Position numbers and translations under genes: made by a program. Shown piece after piece: positions 1 to 5,981 of a DNA stretch of 29,957 nucleotides. Source of the stretch: a virus; the IMG/VR virus record IMGVR_UViG_3300047550_005000, positions 1-29,957 of that record, one strand, 5' to 3'. Below the pieces are notes generated by a model. The model saw only the letters and a program-made list of their open reading frames with translations. It searched no databases and was not told the origin of the DNA. Position 1 is the stretch's first letter; every line of letters begins with the position of its first letter.

Positions 1-27
1 TGGAGCAAGAGGCCGGGCGATGACTGA
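1..27 (+). CDS. 3' end of an upstream small gene (partial)
   Basis: Only the last codons lie in the window, ending in residues PGDD and a TGA at 25-27. The reading frame is chosen by analogy: four other genes in this chain also end in Asp/Asn-Asp-stop over the ATGACT start of the next gene. A second open frame ending at 21-23 (EQEAGR, 4-bp overlap) is also possible. No function can be assigned. Confidence 0.35.
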   Translation, partial: WSKRPGDD

Positions 28-202
28 CTTCCACCCCGCACCATTCCATGACTTCTCCACCGAGCTGCGCGACCCGTGGCCCTGCATTGAGCGTTTGCGA
101 ATAGCGCTGGTAGAGGCGCAGTATTACACACCAGGCTTAGAAAACACGACAGGTGTTGCCATTGACTTACTTCTTGAACTCTTGCCCAACGAAGATGACT
201 AA
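20..202 (+). CDS. Small hypothetical protein, first complete gene of the left-end chain
   Basis: A 60-residue acidic protein beginning MTDFHPAPFHDF and ending LLLELLPNEDD. I do not recognise it. No signal peptide, membrane segment or Cys/His cluster is visible, and the C-terminal half (IERLRIALVEAQYY onward) could form helices. The ATG lies in the junction GATGACTGA, so it overlaps the preceding frame, and its own stop overlaps the next start by 8 bp in GATGACTAA. This implies translational coupling within one polycistronic message. Coding status rests mainly on that context and on the MTD start shared with the gene at 804. Confidence 0.6.
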   Translation: MTDFHPAPFHDFSTELRDPWPCIERLRIALVEAQYYTPGLENTTGVAIDLLLELLPNEDD

Positions 203-476
203 TCAACGCCTTATTTCCCCGCCCGCTGCAGTCATCCGCCAATGGGAAGTCGAATGGGACACCAACGGCGCCGCCCATTGCGACAAAGCCCTCTACATCG
301 CCGCTAAGGCTGCAACCTGGGGCGCGAAGGCTGCCATTGAGTGCGCCCTGAAGGACACTGCCTCATGCCACTGGCGCGTTGCCGATGGCCCTGAAGATGG
401 AGTGCAGCTCGTCCGCGCCAGTGATCTGGTGGCTTGGGCAGCTGCCATTGGCAAGCGTTACGAGGTTGAAGAATGA
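195..476 (+). CDS. Small hypothetical protein, paralogue of the next gene
   Basis: A 93-residue protein starting MTNQRLISPP. An in-frame ATG further upstream (153) exists, but 195 is preferred because it gives the 8-bp ATGACT overlap seen throughout this chain. The N-terminal pattern I-S-P-P-x4-I-R-Q-W and the central AAKAATWGAKAAIE match the neighbour's ITPPPELVQQW and ATEAAQWGADQELE, so the two look like products of a tandem duplication. The rest is soluble and without catalytic motifs I know. I remember this family from cyanophage genomes as conserved hypotheticals. Function unknown. Confidence 0.75.
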   Translation: MTNQRLISPPAAVIRQWEVEWDTNGAAHCDKALYIAAKAATWGAKAAIECALKDTASCHWRVADGPEDGVQLVRASDLVAWAAAIGKRYEVEE

Positions 477-811
477 CTGCCATCACCCCACCGCCGGAGC
501 TGGTGCAGCAATGGTGGGAGCAAGCCGACCAGTATCAAGACGATCCAAAGACTTACTTTGATTACGTTGCCACTGAAGCCGCACAGTGGGGCGCCGACCA
601 GGAGCTGGAGGCGTGCTGTGAGTGGCTGCGCAGCAAGGACATTCTGGAGCCTGCCATTGATGCTCTCCGCGCAGACCGTCGCCCCAAGCCGCCGAGCTTA
701 AAAGAACAAGCTCTTGCTTTAATTGATCTTATTCAAGGAAATAAAACAATGTGGCAACTTAATGATCTTGATGTTGTTCGTAAAGCACTGGAGCAACTAC
801 CAAATGACTGA
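473..811 (+). CDS. Conserved small hypothetical protein (PPPELVQQW type)
   Basis: A 112-residue protein, MTAITPPPELVQQWWEQ at the N-terminus, then a helical segment with AAQWGADQELEACCEWL and a basic, proline-containing stretch (RADRRPKPPSLKEQAL). It is a diverged copy of the gene at 195-476 with a longer C-terminal extension that ends LEQLPND. The start overlaps the previous stop by 4 bp (ATGA) and its stop overlaps the next start by 8 bp. The region 705-790 encoding the C-terminal helix is visibly more AT-rich than the rest. Molecular role unknown. Confidence 0.8.
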   Translation: MTAITPPPELVQQWWEQADQYQDDPKTYFDYVATEAAQWGADQELEACCEWLRSKDILEPAIDALRADRRPKPPSLKEQALALIDLIQGNKTMWQLNDLDVVRKALEQLPND

Positions 812-1280
812 CTTCCGAGCGCTGTGCGCCCGCATGGCTGACGAGCTGGATCACTATCGGCAGCTCCTGGTAGATGATTGCCGCGAAGCTCATTTCTTGG
901 CGACCGAAGCCCGCTCCGCCCTGGCCCAGCCCGAGCCGCAGGGGCCGACGGATGAGGAGTTAGGCGAGCTATGGGACAAGTTGTGGGCCAAAATTGACGA
1001 AGGTGAAGTCATCTGGGCATGGCAACTCTATGCCCGCGCCGTCCTTGCCCGCTGGGGTTGTCCCGCCATCGAGCCGGTACCCGTTGCTGAGCGCTTGCCG
1101 GGGGCGGAGGATTGCGGGCCAGAAGGAAGGTGCTGGGCTTGGAATCCGGAATCGTTGTGGTGGGACTGGTGGCAACCCAAGTTCATCATCATGTGCGCCG
1201 GAGACCCTTACACTCACTGGCTTCCCCACCACGCGCTACCGGTACCTAATTCCAATTCAACTACACCTGGAGATCAATGA
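804..1280 (+). CDS. DUF551-like small phage protein
   Basis: The 158-residue protein begins MTDFRALCARMADELDHYRQLL. The open frame extends up to 723, but 804 fits the junction pattern AATGACTGA. The N-terminal 60 residues look helical, and the second half is Trp-rich: PVAERLPGAEDCGPEGRCWAWN, then a WWDWW stretch and finally THWLPHHALPVP. The RLP start and the THWLP ending are typical of DUF551-like phage proteins, small domains of unknown function often found near replication or accessory genes. The N-terminal half may be a separate helical module. Assignment to the family is from memory of motifs and is moderately sure; no activity is known. Confidence 0.8.
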   Translation: MTDFRALCARMADELDHYRQLLVDDCREAHFLATEARSALAQPEPQGPTDEELGELWDKLWAKIDEGEVIWAWQLYARAVLARWGCPAIEPVPVAERLPGAEDCGPEGRCWAWNPESLWWDWWQPKFIIMCAGDPYTHWLPHHALPVPNSNSTTPGDQ

Positions 1281-1591
1281 CTGAAATAACCCAACGCGCC
1301 CAACGCTTAATCGACGAGTTTGAAGAAGGCAAAGATACACGCCATGGTATTGCCAAAGTGCTTTTGCACTTAGCTGTTGCCTGGGACAGTTACAGCGATG
1401 ACACCACGCTTCAAGGTGTTCGCTGTTCGATCTTGGAAGACATGGCAAAGGAACTTACTGCCCCGTCCTTACTTGATCGCGCCTTATCTGGCGACCGCAA
1501 AGCTGCTCGACAGTTTTTGCAGGAGGTTGGCTTTATTGATGCTAATGGACAACTCATTGCCCCTTATCGACCAGAGGATTTGAATGACTGA
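1277..1591 (+). CDS. Small hypothetical protein with a conserved C-terminal segment
   Basis: A 104-residue protein starting MTEITQRAQRLIDEFEEG. The C-terminal half contains ALSGDRKAARQFLQEVGF followed by IDANGQLIAPYRPEDL, a segment I recall in other cyanophage hypotheticals. It appears all-helical, soluble and mildly acidic. It overlaps the previous gene by 4 bp (ATGA) and the following one by 8 bp (AATGACTGA). No enzyme motif is seen, and function is unknown. Confidence 0.8.
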   Translation: MTEITQRAQRLIDEFEEGKDTRHGIAKVLLHLAVAWDSYSDDTTLQGVRCSILEDMAKELTAPSLLDRALSGDRKAARQFLQEVGFIDANGQLIAPYRPEDLND

Positions 1592-1823
1592 GTTATCATC
1601 ACAGGCTCAAGCTGTGTTGGATGCCGCATACCAAGAATTGGACTACGCCCCGCGTCGTCACGTTCAGTGGGTAGCAGCCGCCGCCCTGCGAGCTGTTGCG
1701 GATCAGGTGGCTCCTGATGACGTCGTTGAACCCCGCAACTATCTACCCATGGCAATGGAGTGTCAGCGCATCCGTCAAGAACTCCTCGCCATCGCCGCCG
1801 AGCTGGAGGGTGCTGATGACTAA
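1584..1823 (+). CDS. Small helical hypothetical protein
   Basis: A 79-residue protein, MTELSSQAQAVLDAAYQE at the start and RIRQELLAIAAELEGADD at the end. It is alanine-rich with the core VAAAALRAVADQV, and probably forms a compact helical bundle. I recall similar short proteins in cyanophages without known function. Its start ATGACTGA overlaps the upstream stop by 8 bp and its own stop GATGACTAA overlaps the next start by 8 bp, so it is held in the middle of the coupled chain. Confidence 0.8.
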   Translation: MTELSSQAQAVLDAAYQELDYAPRRHVQWVAAAALRAVADQVAPDDVVEPRNYLPMAMECQRIRQELLAIAAELEGADD

Positions 1824-2211
1824 GCCCCTATCAGACAAGCTAAGCCTTGCATTAGTTAAGTACAAACACAGCTACCTACTTATACCTGTGTTACTACGTA
1901 TTGTGGCAATGTGGATTCATGAAGAACCACTAGATGTTTACACTGAAGACAAGGCCGTAATCGTAAACGCCTTACTAGACATGGCAAATAGTTGCACTAA
2001 TGCGCAGCCTAGTCTGCGTGACGTAGGTCTGCCGCCTGACCTGCTTAACCCCCTACTGCGAGCAGGCCTAAGCACCGTAGACAGCGTTAAAGACCTAGGC
2101 CTTCAATGCTTACCTGCAATAAAACTTATTGGGCCTAAGCGGGCTCAGCTGATCATGGAAGCCCTTGCAGCGTACGAGGCTTCGTTGCCCGGCGTCACAG
2201 AGGAGGCCTAG
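1816..2211 (+). CDS. Helix-hairpin-helix protein resembling the RNA polymerase alpha C-terminal domain
   Basis: A 131-residue protein. The frame is open from 1696, but the start at 1816 fits the coupled junction. Residues 1-60 form an unrecognised hydrophobic helical part (YLLIPVLLRIVAMWI). Residues 72-122 read LPPDLLNPLLRAGLSTVDSV, then a short linker, then LPAIKLIGPKRAQLIMEAL. This is the pattern of a helix-hairpin-helix as in alpha-CTD and related DNA-binding domains (LxxxLLRAGLxTVxxL...IxxIGPKxxxxIxxAL). Such domains bind DNA non-specifically, or contact UP elements and activators in alpha-CTD. A role in host or phage transcription is possible but inferred. It is the last gene of the coupled chain and is followed by about 120 bp without a gene. 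Confidence 0.78.
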   Translation: MTKPLSDKLSLALVKYKHSYLLIPVLLRIVAMWIHEEPLDVYTEDKAVIVNALLDMANSCTNAQPSLRDVGLPPDLLNPLLRAGLSTVDSVKDLGLQCLPAIKLIGPKRAQLIMEALAAYEASLPGVTEEA

Positions 2212-2330
2212 AGAGCGGGAGAGCGAGGCCAATAGGTGCCTCAGGTACTACAATGTCACAGCTAAGCCACCGCACTCCGCTTAGCCCGCGCCCAAACTAA
2301 AGCCTTACAGCCTAAACCCTTACTTATTCC

Positions 2331-2771
2331 ATGCCTATGAAACTAACTTATTCAAGTCGCACCTTAGAGCGCACCCTAAGCCTAGACGACCTAGCAAGCC
2401 TAGACTCTACGGATCTTAAAATCCTACATGCTGAACTGCTTATGGCGGTGCAGTCTATGGATACAACAATGGCGGAAGCTGATGAGACCGCTAAGCGCAA
2501 GAGCATTCCACTCGACTATGAATGGCTTGCGAGGGTGCGCCATAAGCGGCGTATATGCGCAACCTTTATTGAACAGATAAAGCTGGCTTTAGGTGTTAAA
2601 CCGCAGCGTGAACAGCTTTTTCAGGCGGCATATCTAAAGCACCTAGAGGAGTTGATGCTTGAGGAACTGGGCTCTGCCGTGTTCCAGGAGCTTAAAAACG
2701 AGGCTCACCAAGCTGCGTTGCAAGACATGCAGCAGACCACCACACCCCTTACTCAAGGAGCACAAAGCTAA
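2331..2771 (+). CDS. Helical hypothetical protein
   Basis: A 146-residue protein with mixed-charge helices: SLDDLASLDSTDLKILHAEL, a middle segment around YEWLARVRHKRRICATFIEQ, and a Glu-rich C-terminal helix. It is probably all-helical or coiled coil. I do not recognise a family. Two ATGs are possible (2331 and 2337); the second sits directly after CCT like the starts at 3079 and 4096, and neither has a clear Shine-Dalgarno sequence. The first 80 bp are packed with CTAG and CTAAG/CTTAG. The stop overlaps the next start by one base. Confidence 0.75.
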   Translation: MPMKLTYSSRTLERTLSLDDLASLDSTDLKILHAELLMAVQSMDTTMAEADETAKRKSIPLDYEWLARVRHKRRICATFIEQIKLALGVKPQREQLFQAAYLKHLEELMLEELGSAVFQELKNEAHQAALQDMQQTTTPLTQGAQS

Positions 2772-3001
2772 TGGAATTCAGTGGAACGATGGGATGGATG
2801 GAGGAAGAAGAGGCGAAGTCGCAGCATGGTGAAGGCATCAGCCGTCCTGTGCAAGGCGCAGAAACCTCGACTTTTCGGGTCTTGGTCAAGCAGTATGGAG
2901 CTGCCGTCATGAGTGTCCACATGAAGGCAGAATCAGCTGAGCACGCTCTGCGCTACGCCCGTGCCCGCTGGCCCCTAGCCCACGTCCGCCTAGGCAACTA
3001 G
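2771..3001 (+). CDS. Small hypothetical protein
   Basis: A 76-residue protein beginning MEFSGTMGWMEEEEAKSQ. The C-terminal half, from TFRVLVKQYGAAVMSVHMKA through SAEHALRYARARWP, looks like a beta-beta-alpha unit, with an extended pair of strands followed by an Ala/Arg helix. Start and previous stop share one base (TAATG), indicating coupling. No family recognised. It is followed by a short gap (3002-3078) rich in CTAG and TTAG, with no convincing promoter. Confidence 0.7.
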   Translation: MEFSGTMGWMEEEEAKSQHGEGISRPVQGAETSTFRVLVKQYGAAVMSVHMKAESAEHALRYARARWPLAHVRLGN

Positions 3002-3078
3002 GCTGCTAGGCAGTTAGGTAATTAGGCACTTACGTTCCTGCGCAGTACTGTCCTGTATCCACGTCCCCTACAAAACCT

Positions 3079-3798
3079 ATGGATCCCTACTTTCGTGTCG
3101 CTGTCCTAGCAAAGACGGCGTTTCCACAAAAACTTATATGGCAAGCAATGCATCAGGATTACTCAGAAAATTTTGTAAGTGATGAAGCGGCGCCTAATGA
3201 GTGTAATGCAGGAGCTGCCGCTGTTAGACGCCTACTAGCAGGAAATAAGGGCCATTTTGGATGTTTAGAGCACCCACAAATCAGCTTCAATTGTGGTTGG
3301 TTTCCACACTCAGTTATGCAACAAGCTAGAACGCATAGGGTTGCAGTTTCATTTGATGTGCAGTCAGGTAGGTATACATCGCAACGGATAATAGACGTTG
3401 TTACGCAAAAACGTGACGTACACGAAGTGTTCTACTTGCGGCCCGTTGGGACCTATAGGGATCGCAAAGGTACGCATTACGACTACACGGAAGAGCAGAG
3501 GAACATCGACCGTCTTATGTGCCTAGATTCCGCAGCGCGATTCAAGCTGGCGGTTGAGCGTGGGATGTCAGAAGAGCACGCGAGAGACATGATTCCTTAT
3601 GCAATTAGACAGCACTTTGTAATGAGTTGTAACCTACGTAGCCTCCTGCATTTCATGGACTTACGGGCTAAGAAGGACGCTCAGCTGGAAATCACGCAGT
3701 TATGCGATCTGCTGTGGGAGCACGCTGTCGAGTGGACGCCTCAGATCGCGGAGTGGTACAGCAGCGCCCGCTTACGCAAGGCTATGCTGGCCCCCTAG
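3079..3798 (+). CDS. thyX: Flavin-dependent thymidylate synthase
   Basis: ThyX methylates dUMP to dTMP using methylenetetrahydrofolate and reduced FAD/NADPH. The 239-residue length is normal. The signature is at residues 84-99, RTHRVAVSFDVQSGRY: the HR pair, the S96 that lines the active site and the GRY that ends the motif are present, with one more residue between HR and S than in the textbook RHRX7S form. The C-terminal NLRSLLHFMDLRAKKDAQLE fits the ThyX helix that contacts FAD and dUMP. Family members act as homotetramers in the cytoplasm. The gene precedes a dNMP kinase, and a dCTP deaminase lies on the other strand, so a dTTP supply role is likely. The start ATG directly follows CCT and has no obvious ribosome-binding site. 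Confidence 0.95.
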   Translation: MDPYFRVAVLAKTAFPQKLIWQAMHQDYSENFVSDEAAPNECNAGAAAVRRLLAGNKGHFGCLEHPQISFNCGWFPHSVMQQARTHRVAVSFDVQSGRYTSQRIIDVVTQKRDVHEVFYLRPVGTYRDRKGTHYDYTEEQRNIDRLMCLDSAARFKLAVERGMSEEHARDMIPYAIRQHFVMSCNLRSLLHFMDLRAKKDAQLEITQLCDLLWEHAVEWTPQIAEWYSSARLRKAMLAP

Positions 3799-3839
3799 GC
3801 TGGTGCCGCTAGGCTTTTACCACTACTTCTGTACTGCTT

Positions 3840-4058
3840 ATGTCACACCCTTTCTTAACAAAGTTTGAAGTTTGGCTAGTCCGAAGACTTATGCGGTCTC
3901 CTCGAATCGGCTTGATACTAATCAAGCAACATGGTGGCGTACTTAGCTGGGTTATTGAAGACAAGACAGACATCCTGCCTATGGAAAAGACTGAAGCGGA
4001 AGAGCCGCCATCAATGGTTTTAGAGCGGCTCTACCACTCACCTGACGCTGAACGTTAG
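3840..4058 (+). CDS. Small hypothetical protein
   Basis: A 72-residue protein starting MSHPFLTKFEVWLVRRLM. The N-terminal 35 residues are amphipathic and basic (VRRLMRSPRIGLILIKQHGG), and the remainder is acidic (EKTEAEEPPSMVLERLYHS). The hydrophobic stretch is too short and charged for a clear membrane span. No family recognised. It lies between thyX and another small unknown, with gaps of about 40 bp on either side. Confidence 0.6.
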   Translation: MSHPFLTKFEVWLVRRLMRSPRIGLILIKQHGGVLSWVIEDKTDILPMEKTEAEEPPSMVLERLYHSPDAER

Positions 4059-4095
4059 GTACACACTGTTTTGCATTTTTCCCCACACTAGACCT

Positions 4096-4344
4096 ATGAC
4101 TTTCTCTTCGTTTACTTGGTTAGGAATCCACACTAACGACAAGAATCTGGCTGACTGGCAAGTTGAAAACGGTAAGGCAGCCTTTATGGAAATGCTGTAT
4201 GCCGTCTATGGACGCGACGCAGCTGAGCCTGGTCTGCAAGGCACCTACACAGGCCTATGGGAGCAATTTCAACAAGACTTAGCCAATGAGTACAGAAGCC
4301 AGCTTATTGCTGCTGCTCACAGCACCGAAGCTCCAACGGCTTAA
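4096..4344 (+). CDS. Small hypothetical protein
   Basis: An 82-residue protein, MTFSSFTWLGIHTNDKNLAD at the start, then a helical region (GKAAFMEMLYAVYGRDA) and WEQFQQDLANEYRSQLIAAA near the end. It appears soluble, with two or three helices. No known motif. The start follows the sequence CCTATG, as does thyX, and the stop is 5 bp before the kinase gene, so the two are probably co-translated. Confidence 0.65.
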   Translation: MTFSSFTWLGIHTNDKNLADWQVENGKAAFMEMLYAVYGRDAAEPGLQGTYTGLWEQFQQDLANEYRSQLIAAAHSTEAPTA

Positions 4345-4349
4345 AGCTG

Positions 4350-4892
4350 ATGCAAAAACTTATTGGCCTATATAGTCCGGCTCCGCAGTCGGGTAAGTCT
4401 ACGGTTGCTAAGTGGTTATGCGAAGAGAAGGGCTACGTTGTGATACCTTTTGCACAAACACTTAAGGAGGCTTTAATTCCGGTGCTTGTCGCCTTAGGGC
4501 ATGCACCAGCAGAAGCTGAGACTTTAGTATTTCGGGATAAGCACACCGTGATCCCTGAGGTGAAGTTGTCGGTGAGGCAGCTTTTGCAGACGTTGGGGAC
4601 TGAGTGGGGTAGGCAGTGTGTTCACCCAGATCTATGGCTTAAGTGTTGGGCTAAGCGTATTGAGCAGTACGACAAAGTTGTTGTTGATGACGTAAGATTT
4701 GAGAATGAGGCCAGCCTAGTTAAGCAGCTTGGAGGTGAGCTGTGGCTATTGCAGCGGCCGGGCATCCAAGCGCTTAGTGGCCATGCGAGTGAGGGAGGAC
4801 TGGATGCCTATGCGGGGTTTGATCGGGTGATTGGGAATACGGGGACGATTGCAGAGCTGCTGCGTACACTGGAGGAAGCTGTCGAGGCCTAG
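4350..4892 (+). CDS. Deoxynucleoside monophosphate kinase-like P-loop protein
   Basis: A 180-residue kinase-fold protein. A Walker A-type loop lies at residues 10-18 (PAPQSGKST; the first position is Pro rather than Gly/Ala). It is followed by a helix, FAQTLKEAL, typical of phage dNMP kinases. The middle has LLQTLGTEWGR and PDLWLKCWAKR, and VVVDDVRFENEA at about 110-121 supplies the conserved D-x-R-F-x-N-E motif of the T4 gp1-like family. Such enzymes phosphorylate dTMP, dGMP and related nucleotides for phage DNA synthesis. Substrate range cannot be read from sequence. It sits downstream of thyX, whose product it could use. Confidence 0.88.
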   Translation: MQKLIGLYSPAPQSGKSTVAKWLCEEKGYVVIPFAQTLKEALIPVLVALGHAPAEAETLVFRDKHTVIPEVKLSVRQLLQTLGTEWGRQCVHPDLWLKCWAKRIEQYDKVVVDDVRFENEASLVKQLGGELWLLQRPGIQALSGHASEGGLDAYAGFDRVIGNTGTIAELLRTLEEAVEA

Positions 4893-5197
4893 TGCCTTCT
4901 CTGCGATACCACGCCGGCCGGATGGTTCTCTATGAGGGACCTGAAGGCTGGCGTGTTCGCATCAAAGGACATACAGGCAAGTTAGATCTGCCGCTCAGCT
5001 GTGACGACCTAGACGATGCTGTACTCGAAGCTGAACAACTCTATGCTGATGCACGCGCTGTGACGAATCCAGGACCACGATGCATGCAGTGCGTCCACTG
5101 GCTACCTACTCGAGCAGAATGTGGTTTGGAGTTTCCTGAGGGACGAGCCAGTGGAGGAGCCTACGCCAAAGACTGCTGTGCCTTCTGGGCTAAGTAG
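4892..5197 (+). CDS. Cysteine-rich small protein, possible zinc-binding C-terminus
   Basis: A 101-residue protein read from a GTG that shares one base with the kinase stop. An internal ATG at residue 11 is an alternative start. The N-terminal part (MVLYEGPEGWRVRIKGHTGK) looks like a small beta domain. The C-terminal third holds CMQCVHW, a further Cys in AECGLEFPEG and a Cys pair in KDCCAFW. This C-x2-C...C...C pattern could bind Zn or an Fe-S cluster, though that is inference. Similar CxxCxxW...PE...DC proteins occur as hypotheticals in cyanobacterial genomes from memory. Function unknown. Confidence 0.75.
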   Translation: MPSLRYHAGRMVLYEGPEGWRVRIKGHTGKLDLPLSCDDLDDAVLEAEQLYADARAVTNPGPRCMQCVHWLPTRAECGLEFPEGRASGGAYAKDCCAFWAK

Positions 5198-5207
5198 GGA
5201 AGGGGAT

Positions 5208-5429
5208 GTGTTGCTAGATCGGAAGCACGAACCCATGCAGTTGCGATACGAGGTGCCTGAGGGGTCTATTGATTGTGGTGATGGTTTTTATATTGTCACA
5301 GGCCTAGAACCATGCGGCGAAACTCGCTATCTTAGTTGCTCACCTAATTGTGCTATAGGCCGGTACTCGAACGACTTATGGCAGGCGCAGCTGTACATAG
5401 AGCATATGAAGGGGAATCAGCCGAAGTGA
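5208..5429 (+). CDS. Small hypothetical protein, last gene of the plus-strand unit
   Basis: A 73-residue protein if translated from the GTG at 5208, which follows a purine-rich GGGAAGGGG 10 bp after the previous stop. The ATG at 5235 (64 residues, MQLRYEVPEGS) is the alternative start and lacks a ribosome-binding site. The sequence is beta-rich with GDGFYIVTGLEP and three cysteines (ETRYLSCSPNCAIGRY), and ends in a helix. No family recognised. Its last 77 bp overlap the antisense HNH gene, which is unusual and leaves the true end of one of the two open to doubt. Confidence 0.55.
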   Translation: MLLDRKHEPMQLRYEVPEGSIDCGDGFYIVTGLEPCGETRYLSCSPNCAIGRYSNDLWQAQLYIEHMKGNQPK

Positions 5430-5718
5430 TCCAGCGGTAGAGCAGCTGAGCTCGGTCTAAGTTCCAGTGAGGTTGAGCCATCCACCAAAGCCATACGGGA
5501 GAATGGGCTTTGCTGATATTGCAGTCGAGGCAGGCTGGAACGCAGTTGCGGACACAAGTGTCGCCGCCTTTCACCTTAGGGCGAACATGATCAATGGTGG
5601 TGGCGTGATTACCACAGTAAGCACAGCAGTTGAGCCAAGCAGAAAAGATTGAAGCGCGAAAGCGTTGCCTAGTGAGCTTCTTGCTAAGGAGGTGGATGCC
5701 ATCAATCTGATGCTCCAT
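5353..5718 (-). CDS. HNH endonuclease
   Basis: A 121-residue small HNH nuclease. C32-x2-C35 (CAYCG) and C63-x2-C66 (CLDCN) would bind a structural zinc. TIDHVRPKVKGG (D43, H44) supplies the general-base histidine, and VPACLDCNISKAH the Asn/Cys part of the beta-beta-alpha metal site. This compact form is common in cyanophages, free-standing as a homing-type nuclease or as a packaging partner. Here it lies far from the terminase, so a homing-like role seems more likely. The last ~20 residues (from about SPSYALCTAAPAISR) run antisense to the gene at 5208-5429 and may be an extension beyond the native fold. The start overlaps the end of the next upstream gene by 17 bp. Confidence 0.85.
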   Translation of the reverse strand: MEHQIDGIHLLSKKLTRQRFRASIFSAWLNCCAYCGNHATTIDHVRPKVKGGDTCVRNCVPACLDCNISKAHSPVWLWWMAQPHWNLDRAQLLYRWITSADSPSYALCTAAPAISRSSTGL

Positions 5719-5899
5719 AGGTGGGAAGCGAATAGGTTTCTATTTCTATGTCGATGATGTCATCATCGCTTCGTACTGCTTCGCTTACACGCGCATACAC
5801 ATCGGCGGGTATGTTACTAGGGTCCTGATCCGTCTCAAAGTAGAACTTCCCGCGTACTTCAATGAGGTAATGAGCCACACTGCCGTAGCGGGTACGCAC
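5702..5899 (-). CDS. Small hypothetical protein upstream of the HNH gene
   Basis: A 65-residue protein from a GTG start, with VAHYLIEVRGKFYFETD and IPADVYARVSEAVRSDDDI, then alternating charged/hydrophobic DIEIETYSL. It looks like a small mixed alpha/beta fold and is acidic. No family recognised. It overlaps the HNH start by 17 bp and is probably co-transcribed with it. Sensible amino-acid composition and the tight spacing support coding. Confidence 0.62.
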   Translation of the reverse strand: MRTRYGSVAHYLIEVRGKFYFETDQDPSNIPADVYARVSEAVRSDDDIIDIEIETYSLPTYGASD

Positions 5900-5941
5900 A
5901 GTCTAGGCGGCTAGGCCGTAGGGCAGCGAGGCCACCTTGGA

Positions 5942-5981
5942 ACTAAGCGGCCTAGGTGCTAAGCGGCCTAGGTGCTAAGCG
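5942..5981. repeat. Tandem 16-bp repeats, unit gctaagcggcctaggt
   Basis: Two full units (the first with A instead of G at position 1) and a third truncated unit lie immediately after the dcd gene on the minus strand. The third unit contains the dcd stop codon. The unit includes CCTAGG palindromes at 5951-5956 and 5967-5972. The first ten bases are the same as in the array at 18517-18612, although the two arrays are 12.5 kb apart. Role unknown. Confidence 0.9.

Noticed and set aside
723-803. Longer N-terminus for the DUF551-like gene
   Set aside because: These codons overlap the preceding gene in another frame, and the start at 804 matches the junction pattern of the other genes.
5426-5500. 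tRNA-like stretch (AGCGGTAGAGCA, later GTTCCAGT)
   Set aside because: The D-arm half does not pair with the bases expected at positions 10-13, no acceptor or anticodon stem forms, and the DNA is within the HNH coding frame.
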